A DNA stretch of 64,000 bases from Pseudoxanthomonas sp. Root630. GTDB lineage: Bacteria > Pseudomonadota > Gammaproteobacteria > Xanthomonadales > Xanthomonadaceae. The DNA lies in assembly GCF_001427585.1 (NCBI RefSeq), contig NZ_LMGY01000015.1, forward strand, positions 358,684 through 422,683. Direction: 5' to 3'. Position 1 is the first letter of the stretch; each line of letters starts with the position of its first letter. This document shows, in pieces, positions 35,089-43,822 of the stretch. The position numbers and the translations under genes were made by a program. Below the pieces are notes generated by a model, which saw nothing but the letters and a program-made list of their open reading frames with translations, was not told where the DNA came from and ran no database searches.

Positions 35089-36129
35089 TCAATCGTCCTG
35101 GTGTTGCTCCAGGTACCACTTGGCGGCACCCACCACCCCCAGCTGCCCGTGTTCCACCAGCTTCACGGGGATGCGTTCGAGCGCCTCGCGCATCGATCCC
35201 TTGTTGAGGAATCGCGTAACGAAACTGCTCTGGATCAGAAATTCGCGGATCTTCGGCAGGATCCCGCCGGCGAGGTACACGCCGCCCTGCACGCCGTACA
35301 GCAGGGCCATGTCGCCGACGACGCTGCCGAGCAGGCCGCAGAACACATCGAGGCTTTCGCGCGCCAGCGGGTCCTCGCCCGACAGCGCGGCGGCCGTGAC
35401 CTGGCCCGGATGCGTATAGCCCGACGGCGCTGCGCCGCGGACGGCGCACAACGCGGCGTGCAGGTTCAGCAGGCCGGGACCGGACAGCGCCTGTTCGACC
35501 GGCACGTGCGTGCGGGTCTTCAGCATCTCGGCCAGCAGCGCCATCTCGAGCGCGTTGCCGGCGGTCAGCGCGGCCTGGCCGGCTTCGGTGGCCAGCACCA
35601 CGGCGCGCGCGCCGACCGGGATCCACACCGCTGCGCCCAGGCCGGTGCCCGGGCCAAGGATCAGCGTGGGGCCGCGGGTCGGTGCGATGGCCGGGCCGGT
35701 GAGCTGCAGCACCTGGCTGGCGTCCACCTGCGCGGCGGCATGCGCGACCGCTTCGAAGTCGTTGACCAGGCGGACGTCGTCGAAGCCGAGTTGCGTGCGC
35801 AGGTCCGCCAGCGACAGGCGCCAGGGCAGGTTGTTGGTGATGACGGTGCCGTCTTCCAGCGCATAGCCGGCGCTGGCGATCACGCCGCGCGTCACCCGCC
35901 CGTGGTCGAGGCCCAGGTGGTGCAGGAAGTCCTGGACGATGTCGCCCAGGCCGGCATGGTCGGCGCAGGCGTACTTGCGGTACTCCAGCACGTGGACCGG
36001 CATGCCGGCGTCGCCGCTGCCGCGCACCAGGCCGATGCGGACATGCGTGCCGCCGACATCCGCCGCGATGAAGGCGTCGCGCGCCCCGCGGCTGGCATCT
36101 GTCGGCAATGGATTGGCGATGGCGACCAC
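35089..36129 (-). CDS. Glucokinase-family sugar kinase, probable GlcNAc kinase
   Basis: Probably phosphorylates imported GlcNAc to GlcNAc-6-P for NagA. The Glk (non-ROK) family fold shows in FIAADVGGTHVRIGLV, RLVNDFEAVAHA, ILGPGTGLGAAVW and ATEAGQAAL. Only GTG starts are available: GTG 36129 (VVAIANPL), preceded at four bases by GGGGAG, is preferred over GTG 36141. Length 346. It is divergent from the transporter and carries the palindromic operator upstream. A glucose kinase is the alternative; the complete nag set argues for GlcNAc. Confidence 0.85.
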   Translation of the reverse strand: MVAIANPLPTDASRGARDAFIAADVGGTHVRIGLVRGSGDAGMPVHVLEYRKYACADHAGLGDIVQDFLHHLGLDHGRVTRGVIASAGYALEDGTVITNNLPWRLSLADLRTQLGFDDVRLVNDFEAVAHAAAQVDASQVLQLTGPAIAPTRGPTLILGPGTGLGAAVWIPVGARAVVLATEAGQAALTAGNALEMALLAEMLKTRTHVPVEQALSGPGLLNLHAALCAVRGAAPSGYTHPGQVTAAALSGEDPLARESLDVFCGLLGSVVGDMALLYGVQGGVYLAGGILPKIREFLIQSSFVTRFLNKGSMREALERIPVKLVEHGQLGVVGAAKWYLEQHQDD

Positions 36130-36194
36130 ACGTCTCCCCACATGTTCGCGGCCGGGACCCCGTCATCCCGATATGGCCGGAGTGTGGAAACTGT

Positions 36195-36210
36195 TTGACA
36201 ACGTTGTCAA
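36195..36210. promoter_or_regulatory. LacI-type operator 1 (kinase side)
   Basis: A perfect 16-bp palindrome TTGACAACGTTGTCAA, 66 bases upstream of the chosen kinase start. The central CG with even spacing is typical of LacI-family operators. The regulator is most likely the LacI-type gene at 37811-38893. TTGACA forms part of it on both strands, so binding could block a promoter directly. Confidence 0.8.
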
Positions 36211-36442
36211 GACTCTGTCATGAAATAGCCGTCTAGCCCGCATGGGAATATGCGGAATCGGCAACAATCACCGTATTCAGCATTCAATTGTCGGCAGGAA
36301 TGGCGTTAATGATTGAATCGAAAGGCGAAAACAGGGGAAGTCCGATGGGACTTGATGCTGCAATGCACGATGTCAGTGCACCCATGGAGGGCGCCAGGAC
36401 CCGGCCCGCATGGCCTGCTTTCTCACCGTTCGTCTGAAAGCT

Positions 36443-36458
36443 CTGACAACGTTGTTCC
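36443..36458. promoter_or_regulatory. LacI-type operator 2 (transporter side)
   Basis: CTGACAACGTTGTTCC keeps the same 10-bp core ACAACGTTGT as operator 1 and an imperfect outer arm (GACAAC/GTTGTT). It lies about 45 bases upstream of the transporter start, 248 bases from operator 1, which would allow looping by a tetramer or independent control of the two operons. Confidence 0.75.
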
Positions 36459-36500
36459 CGGTGTCGTGCATCGCGCGGCACCCCAGATCAAGGGGATTCC

Positions 36501-37814
36501 ATGACCACCGCTGCCGGTTCCAGCCCGTTCCGCTCGCTCGCCATCGTCGGCGTGCTGTTCTTCATCATCGGGTTCTTCACCTGGATCAATGGGCCGTTGA
36601 TCACGTTCGTGCAGCTCGCGTTCGAGCTCGATGAGGTCAACGCCTTCCTGGTGCTGATGGTGTTCTACCTGTCGTACTTCTTCCTCGCCTTGCCCGCGGC
36701 GGCGTTGCTCAAGCGCACCGGCATGAAGAAGGGGCTGGCCGCCAGCCTGTTCGTGATGGCGGTGGGCGCGGCGATGTTCGGTGAGTTCTCCACCCAGCGC
36801 TGGTATCCCGGCGCATTGGCCGGCCTGTTCGTGATCGGCGGCGGCCTGGCGTTGCTGCAGACGGCGGTGAACCCGTACGTCAGCATCCTCGGCCCCATCG
36901 AAAGCGCTGCCCAGCGCATTGCGCTGATGGGCATCTGCAACAAGATCGCCGGCATGCTGGCGCCGATCGTGATCGGCACGCTGGTGTTGCACGGCGTGGG
37001 CGATCTCGCCGCACAGGTCGAGGCGGCCGATCCCGTCGCCAGGGCGGTGCTGCTGGACGCGTTCGCGGCGAAGATCCATCTGCCGTACCTGGTGATGGCC
37101 GGCATCCTGGTGGTGGTCGCCATCGGCATCCTGTTCTCGCCGTTGCCGGAGGTGAAGCCATCGGAGGTCAACGCCGCGCCATTGGCCGATGCCGATGGCG
37201 AACGCGGGCTGTCGCAATTCCCGCATCTGTGGCTCGGCGTGCTGTGCCTGTTCCTCTACGTGGGGGTGGAGGTGCTGGCGGGCGATGCGATCGGGACGTA
37301 TGGAAGGGGTTTCGGCCTGCCGCTGGACCAGACCAAGCTGTTCACCACCTGCACGCTGTTCGCGATGCTGGCCGGGTACCTCGTCGGCCTGGCGTTGATT
37401 CCGCGCTTCGTCTCGCAGGAACGCTACCTGGCCATCTCCGCGACCCTGGGCGTGTTGTTCGCGCTTGGCGCGCTGCTGACGCACGGCTACGTGTCGGTCG
37501 GCTTCGTCGCTGCGTTGGGCTTCGCCAACGCGATGATGTGGCCGGCGATCTTCCCGCTGGCGATCAAGGGTCTGGGCCGGCATACCGAGACCGGATCGGC
37601 CCTGCTGATCATGGGCATCGCCGGCGGGGCGATCGTGCCGCAGCTGTTCGCCGTGCTGAAGCAGCACTACGACTTCCAGCTCGTGTTCGCCGGGCTCGCC
37701 GTGCCGGGGTACCTGTACATCCTGTACTACGCGCTGGCCGGGCACCGGGTGGGCCGGGCGCGGCCGGCGACGGCCGTCCCGGAACGCGGCATCATGGCGG
37801 ACTCGCCTCCATGA
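36501..37814 (+). CDS. nagP: GlcNAc MFS transporter (NagP/FucP-like)
   Basis: Inner-membrane proton-sugar symporter, probably for GlcNAc. The 437-residue protein has twelve predicted helices. FFIIGFFTWINGPLITFVQ near the start, LALLQTAVNPYVSILGP and ANAMMWPAIFPLAIKGLGRHT are characteristic of the fucose/glucose/GlcNAc permease subfamily. The regulator gene overlaps its stop by four bases. Substrate is inferred from the operon. Confidence 0.9.
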   Translation: MTTAAGSSPFRSLAIVGVLFFIIGFFTWINGPLITFVQLAFELDEVNAFLVLMVFYLSYFFLALPAAALLKRTGMKKGLAASLFVMAVGAAMFGEFSTQRWYPGALAGLFVIGGGLALLQTAVNPYVSILGPIESAAQRIALMGICNKIAGMLAPIVIGTLVLHGVGDLAAQVEAADPVARAVLLDAFAAKIHLPYLVMAGILVVVAIGILFSPLPEVKPSEVNAAPLADADGERGLSQFPHLWLGVLCLFLYVGVEVLAGDAIGTYGRGFGLPLDQTKLFTTCTLFAMLAGYLVGLALIPRFVSQERYLAISATLGVLFALGALLTHGYVSVGFVAALGFANAMMWPAIFPLAIKGLGRHTETGSALLIMGIAGGAIVPQLFAVLKQHYDFQLVFAGLAVPGYLYILYYALAGHRVGRARPATAVPERGIMADSPP

Positions 37815-38893
37815 CGGAAACGCCCATGCGCCGACCCACCATCAAGGACGTCGCCGAACGCGCGAAGGTCTCGCTGAAGACCGTGTCCCGGGTCATCAAC
37901 AACGAACCGTCGGTGCTGCAGGGCACGCGCGCGCGCGTGCTGCATGCCATCGCCGAACTCGACTACGAACCGGACCAGTCCGCGCGCAACCTGCGCAGCG
38001 GCACGCCGTTCGTGATCGGGCTGGTGTACGACAATCCCAATCCGTACCACATCATCGGCGTGCAGAACGGCGTGCTGGCCGCCTGCAAGGAGACCGGCTT
38101 CGGCCTGCAGATCCACCCGGTGGATTCCACCTCGCCGTTGCTGGCGGAGGAATTGGTCGAATTCGTCCAGCGCTCGCGCCTGGCCGGCCTGGTGCTGACC
38201 GCGCCGATGTCCGAACGCGCCGACCTGGTGACGGCGCTGGCCGCGCGCGGGGTGAAGCTGGTGCGCATCATCGCGGCCACCGAAGATCCGGAAGACGGCC
38301 TGCCGTGCGTCTACGTCGACGACCGCGACGCCGCCTACGAGATCACCGAACACCTGATCCAGCTCGGCCACCAGCGCATCGGCTTCCTGTGGGGCGGACT
38401 GGCGCACCGGTCGAGTACCGAACGCTATGCCGGTTACGAGAAAGCGTTGAAGGACTACGGCATCACCCTCGACAAGCATCTCGTCGTGCCGGGCGACTAC
38501 ACCTTCGACGATGGCTTCCGTGGCGCGCGCCGCCTGCTCGCGCTGCGCGAACCGCCCACCGCGATCTTCGGTTCCAACGATGAGATCGCCGCCGGTGTGC
38601 TGGCGGCGGCGAAGTCGGCTGGCATGAACGTGCCCTATGACCTCTCCATCGCCGGTTTCGAGGACAGCCCGTTCTCCAAGCAGTCGTGGCCGCCGCTGAC
38701 CACGGCCAAGCAGGCCACGCAGGACATCGCCAAGCAGGCCGCGCGCCTGCTGATCGCCGGCCTGCGCCAGGACGCCTACGACGACCATCCCACCGCCGTG
38801 CACAACCAGGGCTTCGTGCCGCAACTGGTGGTGCGCGGTTCCACCGCGCCGGTCCGGCCGCGCGCGGACCGACCCGAACCGCTCTCGCCATGA
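37811..38893 (+). CDS. LacI-family regulator of the GlcNAc cluster
   Basis: A 360-residue repressor in the nag operon. ATG 37811 overlaps the transporter stop (ATGA); an ATG five codons on is an alternative. The helix-turn-helix and hinge are seen at about residues 8-55 (TIKDVAERAKVSLKTVSRVINN), then a periplasmic-binding-protein-like sensor domain (FVIGLVYDNPNPYHIIGVQNG; AIFGSNDEIAAGVL; SIAGFEDSPFSKQSWPPLTT). It corresponds to the NagQ-type regulator of proteobacterial nag loci. It probably represses both operons at the ACAACGTTGT sites and is released by a GlcNAc-derived sugar phosphate or sugar. Confidence 0.9.
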   Translation: MTETPMRRPTIKDVAERAKVSLKTVSRVINNEPSVLQGTRARVLHAIAELDYEPDQSARNLRSGTPFVIGLVYDNPNPYHIIGVQNGVLAACKETGFGLQIHPVDSTSPLLAEELVEFVQRSRLAGLVLTAPMSERADLVTALAARGVKLVRIIAATEDPEDGLPCVYVDDRDAAYEITEHLIQLGHQRIGFLWGGLAHRSSTERYAGYEKALKDYGITLDKHLVVPGDYTFDDGFRGARRLLALREPPTAIFGSNDEIAAGVLAAAKSAGMNVPYDLSIAGFEDSPFSKQSWPPLTTAKQATQDIAKQAARLLIAGLRQDAYDDHPTAVHNQGFVPQLVVRGSTAPVRPRADRPEPLSP

Positions 38894-39927
38894 CCGACAC
38901 GCCGCTGCCCGCTCCTTCCGACACCCTGATGCACCAGGAGGCGGCCCAGACCGCCGACATCGTCGCCGACCAGTTCGCCCGCAACGCCGCCACCGTGAAA
39001 ACGCTGGCGGAGGATCTGCGGCGCAATCCGCCCCCGTTCGTCGTGACCTGCGCGCGCGGCAGCTCGGATCATGCGGCGACCTACGCGAAATACCTGTTCG
39101 AGACGCAGCTGGGCGTGGTCACCGCGTCGGCGTCGCCGTCGGTGGGTTCGGTATACGAAGCGAAGCAGCGGTTGGCCGATGCGCTGTACGTGGTGATCTC
39201 GCAGTCGGGCAAGAGCCCGGACCTGTTGCGCAACGCGAGCGCGGCCAAGGACGCGGGCGCGCGCGTGGTGGCGCTGGTGAACGTGGAAGACTCGCCGCTG
39301 GCGCAACTCGCCGACACCGTGCTGCCGCTGCGCGCCGGACCGGAGCGCAGCGTGGCGGCGACCAAGAGTTACCTGGGGTCGCTTGCGGCGATCCTGCAGC
39401 TGGCCGCGTACTGGAAGGATGAAGCGCCATTGCATGCGGCGACGGAAGCGTTGCCCGACGCACTGCGGCGCGCGTGGCAGGCCGACTGGTCGCCGCTCAC
39501 CGATGGGCTGGTGGGCGCGCACAACCTGTTCGTGCTGGGCCGTGGCCTGGGCCTCGCCGCCGCGCAGGAAGCCGCGCTGAAGTTCAAGGAAACCTGCGGC
39601 CTGCATGCCGAGGCCTACAGCTCGGCGGAAGTGAAGCATGGGCCGATGGCGCTGGTGGGTCCGGGATTCCCGGTGCTCTGCTTCGCCCAGCCGGACGAAA
39701 CCGAAGCCGGCACGCTGGCGCTGGCGCAGGAATTCCGCGGCCGGGGCGCACAGGTGTGGGTCGCATCGCGCCAGGGCGATCTGCCGCTGGTGGAGGCGCC
39801 GCATCCGGCTTGCGCACCGCTGCTGACCATCCAGAGCTTCTATCGCGCGATCAATGCGCTCGCGCTGCGCCGCGGCCACAATCCGGATGTGCCGCCGCAC
39901 CTCAACAAGGTCACCGAGACGGTATGA
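38890..39927 (+). CDS. SIS-domain glucosamine-6-phosphate deaminase (NagB-II type)
   Basis: Probably converts GlcN-6-P to Fru-6-P and ammonia. The 345-residue protein consists of two SIS domains like the isomerase half of GlmS, with no N-terminal glutaminase domain. Seen: CARGSSDHAATYAKYLFE, VISQSGKSPD, ERSVAATKSYLGSLAAI, KFKETCGLHAEAYSSAEVKHGPMALV and C-terminal HNPDVPPHLNKVTETV. No classical NagB gene is present, and this NagB-II form is the rule in related nag loci. ATGA overlaps join it to both neighbours. Confidence 0.9.
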   Translation: MTDTPLPAPSDTLMHQEAAQTADIVADQFARNAATVKTLAEDLRRNPPPFVVTCARGSSDHAATYAKYLFETQLGVVTASASPSVGSVYEAKQRLADALYVVISQSGKSPDLLRNASAAKDAGARVVALVNVEDSPLAQLADTVLPLRAGPERSVAATKSYLGSLAAILQLAAYWKDEAPLHAATEALPDALRRAWQADWSPLTDGLVGAHNLFVLGRGLGLAAAQEAALKFKETCGLHAEAYSSAEVKHGPMALVGPGFPVLCFAQPDETEAGTLALAQEFRGRGAQVWVASRQGDLPLVEAPHPACAPLLTIQSFYRAINALALRRGHNPDVPPHLNKVTETV

Positions 39928-41069
39928 ACGCGATGAGCGCCGCCACTGCCCTGTGCAACGCCCGCGTGCTGACGCCGGACGGCTTCGTCGAGGGCCTGGC
40001 CGTGCTGATGCAGGACGGCCGCATCGCCGATCTCGTCGCCGAGGACGCCCTTCCCGCAGATGCCGTCCGCCGCGATCTTCGTGGCGCCACGCTGCTGCCC
40101 GGCTTCATCGATGCGCAGGTCAATGGCGGCGGCGGTGCGCTGTTCAACAACGACACGAGCGTGGACGCGATCCGCACGATCGCGCAGGCGCACCGGCGCT
40201 TCGGCACGACCGGCCTGCTGCCGACGCTGATCAGCGACGATGCCGGGGTGATGGCGCGCGCGATCGCGGCGACGCGCGACGCCATCGCGCAGGGCGTGCC
40301 GGGCGTGCTCGGCATCCACCTGGAAGGCCCGTACATCGCACCTGCACGCAAGGGCACGCACGATGCGGCGAAGTTCCGCGTGCCCGGTGCGGACGAAGTC
40401 GCGATGGCGACGTCGCTCGACAACGGCGTGACCCTGCTGACCCTGGCGCCCGAGCAGGTGCCTGCCGACACCATCCGCGCGATGGTGGCGCGCGGCGCGA
40501 TCGTCGTCGCCGGACACACGGCCGGCAGTTACGAACAGATCCGCACCGGCATCGACGCGGGCGTGTCGGGCTTCACCCATCTCTACAACGCGATGTCGCC
40601 CCTGCAGGGCCGCGAGCCGGGTGCCGTGGGTGCGGCGCTGGAAGACGATGGCTGCTGGTGCGGCGTGATCGTCGATGGCGTGCACGTGCATCCGGCCAGC
40701 CTGCGCGTCGCGCTGGCGGCCAAGCCGCGCGGCAAGGTGGTCCTGGTGACCGACGCGATGCCGATGGTCGGCTCGGACGATCCTTCATTCGATCTGTATG
40801 GCGAAACCATCACGGCGGTCGAGGGCGTGGTGCGCAATGCCGCCGGTGCGTTGGCCGGTTCGGCGCTGGACATGGTCACCGCCGTGCGCAACTGCGTGCG
40901 GCTGCTCGGCCTGCCGCTGGACGAAGCGGCGCGGATGGCGTCCACCTACCCCGCCGACGTCCTCGGCCTGGGCGGGACGCACGGTCGCATCGCCCCCGGC
41001 TACCGCGCCGACCTGGTGGCGCTGGATGCCGACTTGCAGGTCGTCGGCACGTGGATCGGCGGCGCCTGA
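39924..41069 (+). CDS. nagA: N-acetylglucosamine-6-phosphate deacetylase
   Basis: Removes acetate from GlcNAc-6-P. The 381-residue amidohydrolase starts in a four-base overlap with the upstream stop. LLPGFIDAQVNGGGG is the NagA version of the N-terminal metal motif (Q-x-N in place of H-x-H). Catalytic/metal residues appear in HLEGPYIAPARKGTHD, VAGHTAGSYEQ, FTHLYNAMSPL and LVTDAMPMVG (catalytic Asp). Its product feeds the NagB-II enzyme just upstream. Confidence 0.95.
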   Translation: MNAMSAATALCNARVLTPDGFVEGLAVLMQDGRIADLVAEDALPADAVRRDLRGATLLPGFIDAQVNGGGGALFNNDTSVDAIRTIAQAHRRFGTTGLLPTLISDDAGVMARAIAATRDAIAQGVPGVLGIHLEGPYIAPARKGTHDAAKFRVPGADEVAMATSLDNGVTLLTLAPEQVPADTIRAMVARGAIVVAGHTAGSYEQIRTGIDAGVSGFTHLYNAMSPLQGREPGAVGAALEDDGCWCGVIVDGVHVHPASLRVALAAKPRGKVVLVTDAMPMVGSDDPSFDLYGETITAVEGVVRNAAGALAGSALDMVTAVRNCVRLLGLPLDEAARMASTYPADVLGLGGTHGRIAPGYRADLVALDADLQVVGTWIGGA

Positions 41070-41079
41070 TCCCGCGCGC

Positions 41080-42150
41080 ATGAGCGTCGCGCCGGCCCGG
41101 TTCGCGTCCGTCGATGCGCTGCGCGGGCTGACCGTGGCCGCGATGCTGCTGGTCAACACGCCGGGCGACTGGTCGCATGTCTATGTGCCGCTGCTGCATG
41201 CGGAATGGCATGGCGTAACGCCGACCGACCTGGTGTTTCCGTTCTTCCTCTTCATCGTCGGCGTCTCGATCTCGCTGGGCGTGGTGCCGCGTGCGGAGGC
41301 GGGCGTTGCGCGGGGCGTGCTGGTGCGCGCGCTGCTGTGGCGCGCCGCGAAGATCGTCGCGCTGGGGCTGGCGCTGCACCTGTTGGCGTACCTGATGCTG
41401 GACCGTCCGCATTTCCGGCCCTGGGGCGTGCTGCAGCGGATCGGCCTGTGCTTCGCGGCCGCAGGCTTGATCGCGCTGTACGTGAAGCCTCGCCTGCAGT
41501 GGGCATTGATCGGCACGATCCTGCTCGGCTACTGGGCGCTGCTCGCGCCGTCCGGCTATGCGGCCTACACGAATCTGCCTGCGCGGGTGGACACGGCCCT
41601 GTTCGCACCATGGCTGTACCAATGGGATGCAGTACTCGCACGCGGCCAGGATCCCGAAGGACTGCTGAGCACATTGCCTGCCATCGCCACCACGCTGTTC
41701 GGCGTGCGGGCCGGCGCCTGGTTGCGGGGCGGTGCGCTGCGCACGCTGGTGCTGGCCGGCCTGGCGGCCGTGGCCATCGGCCTGGCATGGAGCAGCGTGT
41801 TTCCGTTGAACAAGGCGCTGTGGACCTCGTCGTATGCGCTGTTCACCGCCGGCTGTGCCCTGCTGGCGCTGGCGCTCGCGCATGCGGCGGTGGACCGGCG
41901 GGGATGGCCTGCGCTGGGCCGGCGTTTCGGTGCCAATGCGATCGCCGCCTACGTGGGCGCGGCCGTCATGACCTACCTGTTGCTGGGGTTGGGGTGGATG
42001 GAACCGCTGTACCGCACCGGCTTCGCCGACTGGATGGCGCCGCGTTTCGGGCCCTACGTGCCGTCATTGGCGTTCGCGCTGTCGTTCGTCGGCGTGTGGT
42101 GGCTGGTCGTGTGGGCGATGGACCGGCGAGGTTGGTACCTGAAGGTCTGA
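41080..42150 (+). CDS. nagX: NagX-like membrane protein (heparan-alpha-glucosaminide N-acetyltransferase homologue)
   Basis: A 356-residue inner-membrane protein with about ten helices, starting 10 bases after nag[47 protein letters not shown] and LQRIGLCF are characteristic of the DUF5009/HGSNAT family. Members occur in nag clusters of many proteobacteria under the name NagX; they are predicted to acetylate glucosamine residues across the membrane, not proven. It is the last gene of the operon. Confidence 0.87.
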   Translation: MSVAPARFASVDALRGLTVAAMLLVNTPGDWSHVYVPLLHAEWHGVTPTDLVFPFFLFIVGVSISLGVVPRAEAGVARGVLVRALLWRAAKIVALGLALHLLAYLMLDRPHFRPWGVLQRIGLCFAAAGLIALYVKPRLQWALIGTILLGYWALLAPSGYAAYTNLPARVDTALFAPWLYQWDAVLARGQDPEGLLSTLPAIATTLFGVRAGAWLRGGALRTLVLAGLAAVAIGLAWSSVFPLNKALWTSSYALFTAGCALLALALAHAAVDRRGWPALGRRFGANAIAAYVGAAVMTYLLLGLGWMEPLYRTGFADWMAPRFGPYVPSLAFALSFVGVWWLVVWAMDRRGWYLKV

Positions 42151-42223
42151 AGGCCCGGCGGCCATCACGCTTTTCTTCGGCCGGCCGGCGTACAACGGCG
42201 ATCACCCCTGCCGGAGCGCCCGC

Positions 42224-43483
42224 ATGAAGATGCCGTTGCTGCTTGCCTGTGTGGTCTGCCTGGCGTCCTGCCAGCGCGCCACGGTCGACGAGAACGGCGC
42301 ACGCATCGTGGTCTCGTCCACACCAAGGGCGACGACGGCCGGGGGAATCGCGTTGGCACCGCATGGCCAGGCGCCCGCGACGTTGCCGGGTGTGCAGCGC
42401 GTCGCAGGCGGCATGTCGCCTGCGCGCGCCGTGCCCAACCCGCCCTTCACCAGCACGCCGGTCGCCACCTTCAACGAGCCGTGGGCGATGACGTTCCTGC
42501 CCGACGGGCGCCTGCTGGTGACCGAGAAAGGCGGCACCCTGCGGCTGGCCAACGTGGTCACGGGCCAGGTGGGCCAGGTCACCGGCGTGCCGGCGGTCGC
42601 CTACGGTGGGCAGGGCGGCTTCGGCGACGTGCTGCTGCATCCGCGCTTCGTCGACAACCGGCTGGTCTACATCAGCTATGCCGAGGCCGGCAGCGGTGGC
42701 ACCCGCGGTGCGGCCGTGGCCCGCGCGACGCTGGCGCTGGACGCCACGGGAAACGGCGGCAGCCTGTCCAACCTGCAGGTGATCTGGCGGCAGATGCCCA
42801 AGGTCAGTGGCGATGCCCACTACGGCCATCGGCTCGCCTTCGGTGCCGACGGCAAGCTGTGGGTGACGTCCAGCGACCGCCAGGCGATGACGCCCGCGCA
42901 GGACCTGCAGTCGACGCTCGGCAAGCTGATCCGCCTCAACGACGACGGCAGCGTACCGACCGACAATCCATTCGCTGCGCAGGGCGGGATCGCCGCGCAG
43001 GTGTGGACGCTGGGCCACCGCAACCTGCTGGGCATCGCGTTCGACAACGCGGGACAGCTGTGGACACACGAGATGGGCCCGGCGGGCGGCGACGAGCTCA
43101 ACCTCATCGAGCGCGGTACCAACTACGGCTGGCCGATCGTCTCCAATGGAGATCATTACAACGGCACGCCGATCCCCGACCATCCGACACGGCCGGACTT
43201 CAACGCGCCCGAGGCGTGGTGGAATCCGGTGATCGCACCGGCGGGTTTCGTCATCTACTCGGGCAACCTGTTCCCGTGGTACCGGGGCAAGGGGTTCATC
43301 GGTGGCCTGGCCTCGCAGGCGTTGATCGAGATCGAGTTCAACGGGGCCCAGGCGCGCGAGGCACGTCGTTATCCGATGGGAAAACGCATCCGCGAAGTGG
43401 AGCAGGGGCCGGACGGTGCGCTGTGGCTGCTCGAGGACGGCAGCGGCGGGCGCTTGTTGAAACTGACGCCCAACCGCAGTTGA
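42224..43483 (+). CDS. Lipoprotein PQQ-dependent sugar dehydrogenase (soluble aldose dehydrogenase type)
   Basis: A 419-residue protein with a lipoprotein signal (Leu-Ala-Ser-Cys16) and a six-bladed propeller of the GdhB/YliI family. Seen: [48 protein letters not shown] (PQQ-contact His region), [27 protein letters not shown] and [11 protein letters not shown]. It probably oxidises the C1 of aldoses in the periplasm with PQQ. No PQQ biosynthesis genes are in the window. It meets the next gene end to end, with the two stop codons adjacent. Confidence 0.88.
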   Translation: MKMPLLLACVVCLASCQRATVDENGARIVVSSTPRATTAGGIALAPHGQAPATLPGVQRVAGGMSPARAVPNPPFTSTPVATFNEPWAMTFLPDGRLLVTEKGGTLRLANVVTGQVGQVTGVPAVAYGGQGGFGDVLLHPRFVDNRLVYISYAEAGSGGTRGAAVARATLALDATGNGGSLSNLQVIWRQMPKVSGDAHYGHRLAFGADGKLWVTSSDRQAMTPAQDLQSTLGKLIRLNDDGSVPTDNPFAAQGGIAAQVWTLGHRNLLGIAFDNAGQLWTHEMGPAGGDELNLIERGTNYGWPIVSNGDHYNGTPIPDHPTRPDFNAPEAWWNPVIAPAGFVIYSGNLFPWYRGKGFIGGLASQALIEIEFNGAQAREARRYPMGKRIREVEQGPDGALWLLEDGSGGRLLKLTPNRS

Positions 43484-43822
43484 TCAGGAGACGCCTTCCG
43501 CTTCGCGCTGCTGGCGGGTGTGGCGGATGTCCAGGTACAGGCTGTACGCCGCGGTGAAGGCCGGCAGCAGGTTCTGCAGCACGCCCACGGCATCCTGCTT
43601 GGACGAGAACAGGAAATAGCTCAGCGCCATCAGGCTGCCGACCAGGCTCATGTACCAGAACACGCGCGGGATCACCGGCCGGCGCGCGCGTCGCGAGGCG
43701 ACGAACTGCACCAGCCAGCGGCCGCCGAACATCGCCGCGCCGGTGAGGCCGATCAGCTTCCACGGCGTCATGTGCAGGCCGGTCCAGCCGAGCCAGACGA
43801 TTTCCTGGTTCATCACGCTCAT
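43484..43822 (-). CDS. Small membrane protein with lipid-A-disaccharide synthase N-terminal-like (LAB_N) domain
   Basis: A 112-residue protein from ATG 43822, overlapping the upstream glycosyltransferase stop by four bases. It has three hydrophobic segments and the LAB_N pattern: IVWLGWTGLHMTPWKLIGLTGAAMFGGRWLVQF, then RRPVIPRVFWYMSLVGSLMALSYF and DAVGVLQNLLPAFTAAYSLYLD. Such short proteins usually accompany ArnC/ArnT-like glycosyltransferases. They may flip or present lipid-linked sugars, but no activity is proven. Confidence 0.85.
   Translation of the reverse strand: MSVMNQEIVWLGWTGLHMTPWKLIGLTGAAMFGGRWLVQFVASRRARRPVIPRVFWYMSLVGSLMALSYFLFSSKQDAVGVLQNLLPAFTAAYSLYLDIRHTRQQREAEGVS

Larger units (their letters stand above)
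36130..36500. promoter_or_regulatory. Divergent control region of the GlcNAc cluster, no gene seen
   Basis: About 370 bases between the kinase and transporter starts hold no coding frame I can support and are more AT-rich than the genes around. Two ACAACGTTGT operators lie at either end, one near each gene. CCGCAT/ATGCGG (36238-36255) and ATTCAAT/ATTGAAT (36282 to about 36320) are further short inverted repeats. The transporter start has an AGGGGA ribosome site. Promoter boxes are not clear; TTGACA within the first operator could be a -35 box on either strand. Confidence 0.7.

Noticed and set aside
35089-36141. Assigning the kinase as ordinary glucokinase of central metabolism
   Set aside because: The family match alone allows it, but shared control region and complete GlcNAc gene set favour GlcNAc kinase; left as a stated alternative.
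36313-36504. Short plus-strand frame in the GlcNAc control region
   Set aside because: No ribosome site, no recognisable domain, and it runs through operator 2 into the transporter start.
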